Virus record (IMG/VR): IMGVR_UViG_3300022920_000002
Coordinates: 36,898 to 100,897 of that record
Strand: one strand, 5' to 3'
Origin: a virus
DNA: 64,000 nt
In this document: positions 60,333-64,000 of the stretch, piece after piece
How the letters are laid out: each line of letters begins with the position of its first letter
How positions within the stretch are numbered: the first letter of the stretch is position 1
Made by a program: the position numbers and the translations under genes
The notes under the pieces: model-generated
The model's database searches: none
What the model saw: only the letters and a program-made list of their open reading frames with translations
What the model was told of the DNA's origin: nothing

Positions 60333-60920
60333 TTATTGGTAATTGTTCCAGTTTAAAAACTCTCGCCAATCATGTTTTTTAATTAGCTTAGTCCAAAGCA
60401 TAATATACTTTCTCTCTTTAGGTTTTAGTATATGTCTTGGTTGTTCTAAAATTAATCTCGGTTGCTTGTCCGGATTAAAATGTTTATTTAAGGCAATTGA
60501 CTTAATATGGAAATAAAGTTCTCTAGTAGTTCCATCGAACTCTTCCATTTCATTCTTAACTATTTCAGGATCTAGATTAAACTCTTCTGCAAGTTTATTC
60601 ATAATATCTCTTAGTAATAAATGTTCTGCCTTTAAGTGAGCCTCCATCATTTTAGTCTTACGCTTATTACGTTGTTTCCTAGCGTCAGCAATTGCCTCTT
60701 CTAATGTTTCGTCTTTAAGCCATGGAGACTCCTTTTGTATTCTCTTTACTTCAGCGTCGTAGATTGAATCTTCTAAGTAGATTTCTCTACCTAAGCTATT
60801 GACTTCAAATTCGCCGAACTCAATTCGCTGTAAGAGTTCGCTTGCTCCTTTGTAAAGATATTGCTTAGGGATTTTACGTACTCCCCAGAATCTACGCCAC
60901 CAAGTAAATTGCCTACTCAT
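60333..60920 (-). CDS. Unknown 195-aa basic protein
   Basis: 195 aa, helical, basic at both ends (MSRQFTWWRRFWGVRKIPKQ; LKPKERKYIMLWTKLIKKHDW) with a charged centre (ADARKQRNKRKTKMMEAHLKAEH). The Trp-rich ends and charge pattern suggest nucleic-acid binding. The stop is 9 nt before the UVDE gene. A TAATG overlap joins it to the 62-aa gene. No family recognised. Confidence 0.6.
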   Translation of the reverse strand: MSRQFTWWRRFWGVRKIPKQYLYKGASELLQRIEFGEFEVNSLGREIYLEDSIYDAEVKRIQKESPWLKDETLEEAIADARKQRNKRKTKMMEAHLKAEHLLLRDIMNKLAEEFNLDPEIVKNEMEEFDGTTRELYFHIKSIALNKHFNPDKQPRLILEQPRHILKPKERKYIMLWTKLIKKHDWREFLNWNNYQ

Positions 60921-61108
60921 TATATTCGATCTAGTTCTGAAATTAATTCTTTAATAGAACTGATTGCTAATTCGCATTCATTGTTTTCTGATTCTCCATC
61001 TTCTACTTCCATTTCTGCTAGAAAGTATAAGTCTCTAACTTCGTCGTCAAGTTGTGGGTATTGTTTTGAAATTCCTTCTGCGTACGTTTTAAGATTTGAT
61101 AATGTCAT
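60920..61108 (-). CDS. Small acidic unknown protein (62 aa)
   Basis: 62 aa, acidic and helical (FLAEMEVEDGESENNECELAISSIKELISELDRI). It shares a TAATG overlap with the 195-aa gene. An AT-rich gap of 52 nt separates it from the 82-aa gene upstream. No family recognised. Confidence 0.6.
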   Translation of the reverse strand: MTLSNLKTYAEGISKQYPQLDDEVRDLYFLAEMEVEDGESENNECELAISSIKELISELDRI

Positions 61109-61160
61109 AGTTTAATTTATTTAGGTTATACAGTTATTATAGTTTAAAATTGGTTAATGT

Positions 61161-61409
61161 TTATGGTCTGAACCTGCCCAAAGAGCTATTGAATTCGTCT
61201 TCCTCTATTTTACGGATTCTGTCTGATTCTTCTCTTGCGTCTGCCCAATCATCTGCAAATTTACACATGATTTTCTTTTCTTCATCCAGGAATGTCTTAG
61301 CAATAGCGATTGCATATTCCATACCTTGCCAAACTTCCTTTGGACTGTTTTCTAATTCTTCTTGCATTGCCTCGATCAATAACGAGACTGGTGTTTGTCT
61401 TTTACTCAT
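61161..61409 (-). CDS. Small unknown protein (82 aa)
   Basis: 82 aa, acidic and helical (LIEAMQEELENSPKEVWQGMEYAIAIAKTFLDEEKKIMCKFADDWADAREE). The start overlaps the end of the PD-(D/E)XK candidate by 8 nt. It may be a partner of that gene, for example an inhibitor or specificity factor, but this is speculation. No family recognised. Confidence 0.6.
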   Translation of the reverse strand: MSKRQTPVSLLIEAMQEELENSPKEVWQGMEYAIAIAKTFLDEEKKIMCKFADDWADAREESDRIRKIEEDEFNSSLGRFRP

Positions 61410-61923
61410 AAGCTGCGGGTGATGTTAAACCAGAATATGCACAGTATTCTTTCTCGCTGTCATAAACTAGTGTTGCGTTAAACGTTTCGATTAATTTCTT
61501 TTCATTAAATCCTGCGTGGCCATGGATTGATTTACCTCCAGTCGCTTTCGCTTCTAAGACTGGCATGATAACATCAGTCGGTACCTCGTAGATTTTCTTG
61601 ATGGTAACTCCATCTCTAACGGCAAAGTACATATTATTCGTTTGCGCGTATTTTTCAATTTTGTTTTCAGATAACCAATGGAACTGGAAAGTACCAGATT
61701 TACCCTTGTTTCTCATGTTGATTGCCTTATATTCTGTAGGCGTTTCAGTGGCATCTAATGCGTCGCCACCCTGGGTATTGTTACCATACTCATGGCCTAA
61801 ATGATTTGCCATGAACATCTCTATGAACCTCTCATTATAGAATATATTGTCAAGTCCTAGTTGATCTTTGGCGATTTGTTCTGCCTCTTGCAGAAGTGAT
61901 TGTATTTGTTTTATTGCTTCCAT
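61402..61923 (-). CDS. PD-(D/E)XK-like nuclease candidate
   Basis: 173 aa. Residues D57-x6-E64-x-K66 (DALDATETPTEYKAIN) resemble the core of the PD-(D/E)XK nuclease fold (D...E-x-K), and the flanking GHEYGNNTQGGD and FHWLSENKIEKYAQTNNMYFAVRDG fit the strand/helix pattern of type II-like enzymes. T4-like phages use such nucleases in host DNA breakdown and homing. The call is from a short pattern. A neighbouring SWIM protein and small genes share the unit. Confidence 0.5.
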   Translation of the reverse strand: MEAIKQIQSLLQEAEQIAKDQLGLDNIFYNERFIEMFMANHLGHEYGNNTQGGDALDATETPTEYKAINMRNKGKSGTFQFHWLSENKIEKYAQTNNMYFAVRDGVTIKKIYEVPTDVIMPVLEAKATGGKSIHGHAGFNEKKLIETFNATLVYDSEKEYCAYSGLTSPAAYE

Positions 61924-61953
61924 ATTAGTATAATTACATGTTTATTTTAAAAT

Positions 61954-62163
61954 TTACAAACTATGGCCAATTTTTTCATGTAATCTTTTCATGTGCTTAC
62001 ATGGAGTATATCGGCTAAACTCTCTGGCTTTACATTCACAGTCTACAATTTTATGATCTGTTACCTTTACATTGTAGTAGGATAACTTACCAGTCTTTTT
62101 GCTTCTGGAACCCATCTCGCGGTAATACCACGAAGTACCCTTTGGTAGTGAGTAGATGCCCAT
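61954..62163 (-). CDS. SWIM-type zinc-finger protein (69 aa)
   Basis: 69 aa with C42-x-C44-x10-C55-x-H57 (DCECKAREFSRYTPCKHM), the SWIM zinc-finger signature CxCxnCxH, which binds DNA or protein. The N-terminal half has Lys/Arg/Ser-rich residues (MGSRSKKTGKLSYYNV). It forms a TAATG overlap with the 104-aa gene upstream. A small stand-alone SWIM protein in a phage early unit is unusual and could be a regulator of host or phage DNA use. Confidence 0.7.
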   Translation of the reverse strand: MGIYSLPKGTSWYYREMGSRSKKTGKLSYYNVKVTDHKIVDCECKAREFSRYTPCKHMKRLHEKIGHSL

Positions 62164-62477
62164 TAAGCTTCTACTCTATCGTGAACAGGAATCGGCGCTC
62201 TGCCAGGAAACCTTGAATCTGAAGTGTGGATAAAATTACCACCGAACATTGAATGTTTATTACTCTTGTAAATTCCAGCAGGAACTGCATACCAGGCATC
62301 TTCTCCGAATAAGCTTCTTTCTACTAAAACCAATTCATCATCTGGAATTAAAGTAAGATCTGCTAAATCAGTATCAGGACCGTGATGCAGAACGATTGAG
62401 TCTTCTCTTGAAGTAAGACCATTGTTTGTTGAATCTCCCATGGAGTTTCTAAGTACGAATGTTAAAATGTTTGACAT
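62163..62477 (-). CDS. Unknown 104-aa protein under the early-type promoter
   Basis: 104 aa, soluble, with loops rich in Asp/Ser (RNSMGDSTNNGLTSREDSIVLHHGPDTDLADLTLIPDDELVLVERS) and a beta-rich C-terminal half. It is the first gene after the conserved promoter box C, so it is probably expressed early, followed by the SWIM and nuclease-like genes in the same unit. No family recognised. Confidence 0.65.
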   Translation of the reverse strand: MSNILTFVLRNSMGDSTNNGLTSREDSIVLHHGPDTDLADLTLIPDDELVLVERSLFGEDAWYAVPAGIYKSNKHSMFGGNFIHTSDSRFPGRAPIPVHDRVEA

Positions 62478-62490
62478 AGTGTTTGTTTGT

Positions 62491-62555
62491 TTTTAATTAC
62501 AGTACTAATATACGAAAAAAAACTGACATAAAAAAATATTATGGCAGTTTTTTTG
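62491..62555 (-). promoter_or_regulatory. Conserved early-type promoter box, copy C
   Basis: Minus-strand copy of the 65-bp element (CAAAAAAACTGCC, seven T, ATGTCA, TTCGTATATTAGTACTG, TAATTAAAA). It ends 13 bp before the ATG at 62477. Confidence 0.75.
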
Positions 62556-62570
62556 CAAAGTTATTAACAA

Positions 62571-62855
62571 TTAAGATAATAAAGCAAATATAGCATCAAT
62601 GTCTTCTCTAGATTGCCAGCCAGCAACTTCTTCATGGTGCTCTTTAATAAACAAGTCTGTAATAAACCTGCCTTCTGGATCTATAATAGCAATTTCAAAT
62701 GAACTGTATTCAGTAGGACTGTTTAAATTCTCACGAGGAGTACAGTAAACCATATCACCGCATTGTACACTCAATGTAAATCCCTCTTTAAATTCTATAG
62801 TAGCACCAAAACCACCATGGTTGTGCTTCTTAAATTCTAAGTCTTTAAATTTCAT
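62571..62855 (-). CDS. Unknown 94-aa protein
   Basis: 94 aa, beta-rich with a helical end (EVAGWQSREDIDAIFALLS) and a Gly/His-rich N-terminal loop (KKHNHGGFGATIEF). It follows the phosphatase gene by 10 nt, in the unit driven by box D. No family recognised. Confidence 0.6.
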   Translation of the reverse strand: MKFKDLEFKKHNHGGFGATIEFKEGFTLSVQCGDMVYCTPRENLNSPTEYSSFEIAIIDPEGRFITDLFIKEHHEEVAGWQSREDIDAIFALLS

Positions 62856-62865
62856 ATCTTTTATT

Positions 62866-63333
62866 TTAAAAATTACCGGGAGCTACTTGCATACAAGTTA
62901 ATCCCATATCTCTCCACATATCAACTACTTTTTGTCTGTCATCAAATACACAAACTACATCATCAATATGATCTTGTGTTGGAAATAAGTCATTAAACCA
63001 TTTCTTCTTAAGATCGTCATCTGGCATAAACTGAAAGTCTCTGCTAGTCGGTCTCATCTTCAATACATTAAATGGTACATCAAACTTTTTTAACCAAGCT
63101 TTAGTAGCATCTTTAGTAGCTTTAGATCTTCCACTAAAAATAACAATCATGTGTCCGGCTGCATCTAGCATTTGAGCCATTTTAATTACAGCGTCATGTG
63201 GTTGGTCGAGGTCGATGTTCTTAGGATCAAAGAAAGTGTCCCAATCCATTTTACCGTTGTCTTTAGTAGAGATAGCTCTTCGCTTATCAATAAGGGCTAA
63301 AGTCCCGTCTAAATCAAATATTACTTTTTTCAT
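62866..63333 (-). CDS. PseT-like polynucleotide 3'-phosphatase domain (HAD)
   Basis: 155 aa. The HAD-phosphatase motifs are visible: D7-x-D9 in IFDLDGTLAL, SGRS at 67-70, and DDR at 131-133 followed by QKVVDMWRDMGLTCMQVAPGNF, which matches the C-terminal end of T4 PseT (VVEMWRRIG..CWQVASGDF). The kinase domain of T4 PseT is absent, so this is a phosphatase-only version. It would remove 3'-phosphates from RNA or DNA ends for repair. It follows promoter box D. Confidence 0.85.
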   Translation of the reverse strand: MKKVIFDLDGTLALIDKRRAISTKDNGKMDWDTFFDPKNIDLDQPHDAVIKMAQMLDAAGHMIVIFSGRSKATKDATKAWLKKFDVPFNVLKMRPTSRDFQFMPDDDLKKKWFNDLFPTQDHIDDVVCVFDDRQKVVDMWRDMGLTCMQVAPGNF

Positions 63334-63343
63334 TTCTTTATCG

Positions 63344-63408
63344 TTTTAATTACAGTACTAATATACGAATAATAATTGACATAAAAAAATCTAGAGGCAC
63401 TTATTTTG
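63344..63408 (-). promoter_or_regulatory. Conserved early-type promoter box, copy D
   Basis: Minus-strand copy of the 65-bp element (CAAAATAAGTGCC, seven T, ATGTCA, TTCGTATATTAGTACTG, TAATTAAAA), 10 bp before the ATG at 63333. It overlaps the 3' end of the upstream 76-aa gene. Confidence 0.75.
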
Positions 63409-63631
63409 CAATTATTTTGCGGACTTCGCTAAATCGACGTTCCATATTAGCAGCCTCTTCTAATGTAAATACATCTAAGTCTTGAAATAAAAGACCTGAT
63501 ACAGTTTCTACAAAAAGAACATCATCTCCTAAAGGAACAATATCTAAAACTTTGTATACAGTAGAATCTTCTATTCTAACAACGTGTGTTGTATCTAGAA
63601 TTCTCATGATTCTATCATGCATATCCATCAT
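63401..63631 (-). CDS. Unknown 76-aa protein
   Basis: 76 aa, mixed alpha/beta (DSTVYKVLDIVPLGDDVLFVETVSGLLFQDLDVFTLEEAANMERRF). The ATG at 63631 overlaps the preceding stop as ATGA. Its 3' end overlaps the promoter box of the phosphatase gene. No family recognised. Confidence 0.55.
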   Translation of the reverse strand: MMDMHDRIMRILDTTHVVRIEDSTVYKVLDIVPLGDDVLFVETVSGLLFQDLDVFTLEEAANMERRFSEVRKIIAK

Positions 63632-63867
63632 AAAGACTTTAATTTTATAGATTTAATTTTAAGTACTTTATCTATATTATCAATAGCTTTAGCAATATAT
63701 GTTTTTTGCATATCGTCTACACATATAACATTATCATAAAACCTTTTAGCTAGTTTTACAAATTGTTTAGCACCTGATAATTGAGTCATATTAGTACAAC
63801 TCATAATAACAGCATGTGTCTTTTTATTAATGCCTAGAATTAAGTCTACATTAGTATCGAATTTCAT
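63628..63867 (-). CDS. Unknown 79-aa protein
   Basis: 79 aa, soluble (LILGINKKTHAVIMSCTNMTQLSGAKQFVKLAKRFYDNVICVDDM), with a basic C-terminus (KVLKIKSIKLKSL). The start follows the stop of the partial nucleotidase-like gene in a TAATATG arrangement, and its stop overlaps the 76-aa start by 4 nt. No family recognised. Confidence 0.6.
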   Translation of the reverse strand: MKFDTNVDLILGINKKTHAVIMSCTNMTQLSGAKQFVKLAKRFYDNVICVDDMQKTYIAKAIDNIDKVLKIKSIKLKSL

Positions 63868-63868
63868 A

Positions 63869-64000
63869 TTAAGGTTTTAAGTAGTTAAGTACTGCATCCC
63901 AATCAGGGTAAGTTTCTGTGCCAAATTGAATTAGTTCTCCTCTAAATTCGCCAGCACCATTTTTAGTTCTATCATCAATAAGATAGTCTCCAATGTTAAG
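63869..64000 (-). CDS. Partial HAD/nucleotidase-like protein (C-terminal end)
   Basis: Only the final 43 codons are in the window; the start lies beyond 64000. The visible sequence LNIGDYLIDDRTKNGAGEFRGELIQFGTETYPDWDAVLNYLKP contains LIDDR, a HAD-phosphatase motif IV type, and the GAGEF..G.L..FG...YPDW..VL.YL pattern of 5'(3')-deoxyribonucleotidase-like phage proteins. The rest must be read outside this window. Confidence 0.55.
   Translation of the reverse strand, partial: LNIGDYLIDDRTKNGAGEFRGELIQFGTETYPDWDAVLNYLKP

Overview
The window is a 64-kb stretch of an AT-rich tailed-phage genome of the T4-like myovirus type, not a cellular chromosome. Evidence: homologues of T4 UvsW, UvsY, gp61 primase, gp32 SSB, gp25, gp6 and gp5; dense packing of nearly all genes on the minus strand; many TAATG/ATGA stop-start overlaps; and very large virion proteins. 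A Bacteroidetes (probably aquatic flavobacterial) host is inferred from a BACON-like domain in an adhesin, A/T-rich start regions without obvious Shine-Dalgarno sequences, and a promoter element resembling the Bacteroidetes -7 box (TAnnTTTG). I saw no tRNA, rRNA, CRISPR array or insertion sequence.

Layout, by coordinate (minus-strand transcription runs from high to low). 1-6.7 kb: a cut-off protein with a KxDG nucleotidyltransferase-like motif, an unknown 477-aa protein, then a replication/recombination block transcribed gp32 -> gp61 -> small ORF -> uvsY -> uvsW. 6.7-7.1 kb: one short plus-strand gene with its own promoter. 7.3-35.3 kb: RuvC-like resolvase, then the baseplate-wedge and fibre region, read as gp13-like neck -> gp25 -> gp6 -> 90-aa -> gp7-like -> fibre -> three very large structural proteins (646, 1236 and 2735 aa) -> a collagen-like fibre ending in a Hint autoprocessing domain -> further structural and membrane-anchored proteins. 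35.3-38 kb: a putative amidoligase with a beta-helix-like tail and a four-repeat S1 RNA-binding protein. 38.1-38.5 kb: second isolated plus-strand gene. 38.5-49 kb: central hub and tube region (gp5-like spike, tube-fold proteins, gp27-like hub, LysM/gp53-like protein and small unknowns). 49.2-52 kb: 2OG-Fe(II) oxygenase-like protein, XPD/DinG-type Fe-S helicase and dCMP deaminase. 52-58.9 kb, bounded by two terminators: a cassette of proteins sharing a short MKYIK/MKHIK leader followed by an (L/I)xE site, interleaved with two host-recognition-type proteins (BACON adhesin, S74 chaperone). 58.9-64 kb: small early-type genes, a UVDE repair endonuclease, a possible PD-(D/E)XK nuclease, a SWIM zinc finger, a PseT-type 3'-phosphatase and nucleotidase-like fragments.

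Two promoter-like sequence families stand out. A 65-bp box present four times (two per strand) drives the isolated plus-strand genes and the small-gene operons near 62-63 kb, suggesting early transcription. An 11-bp element GATATATAATA, with close variants, lies in front of structural, SSB and S1 genes and is a candidate late promoter.

The most interesting hypothesis is a packaged-payload system. At least seven proteins, including an HExxH metallopeptidase candidate, Lys-rich proteins and a modular 683-aa protein with internal copies of the leader, look like internal head proteins carrying a T4-type capsid-targeting sequence that the prohead protease would cut. Next in interest are the virion-cluster amidoligase, the phage-encoded S1 protein and the Hint-terminated fibre. 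Functions assigned from position alone are marked as such.
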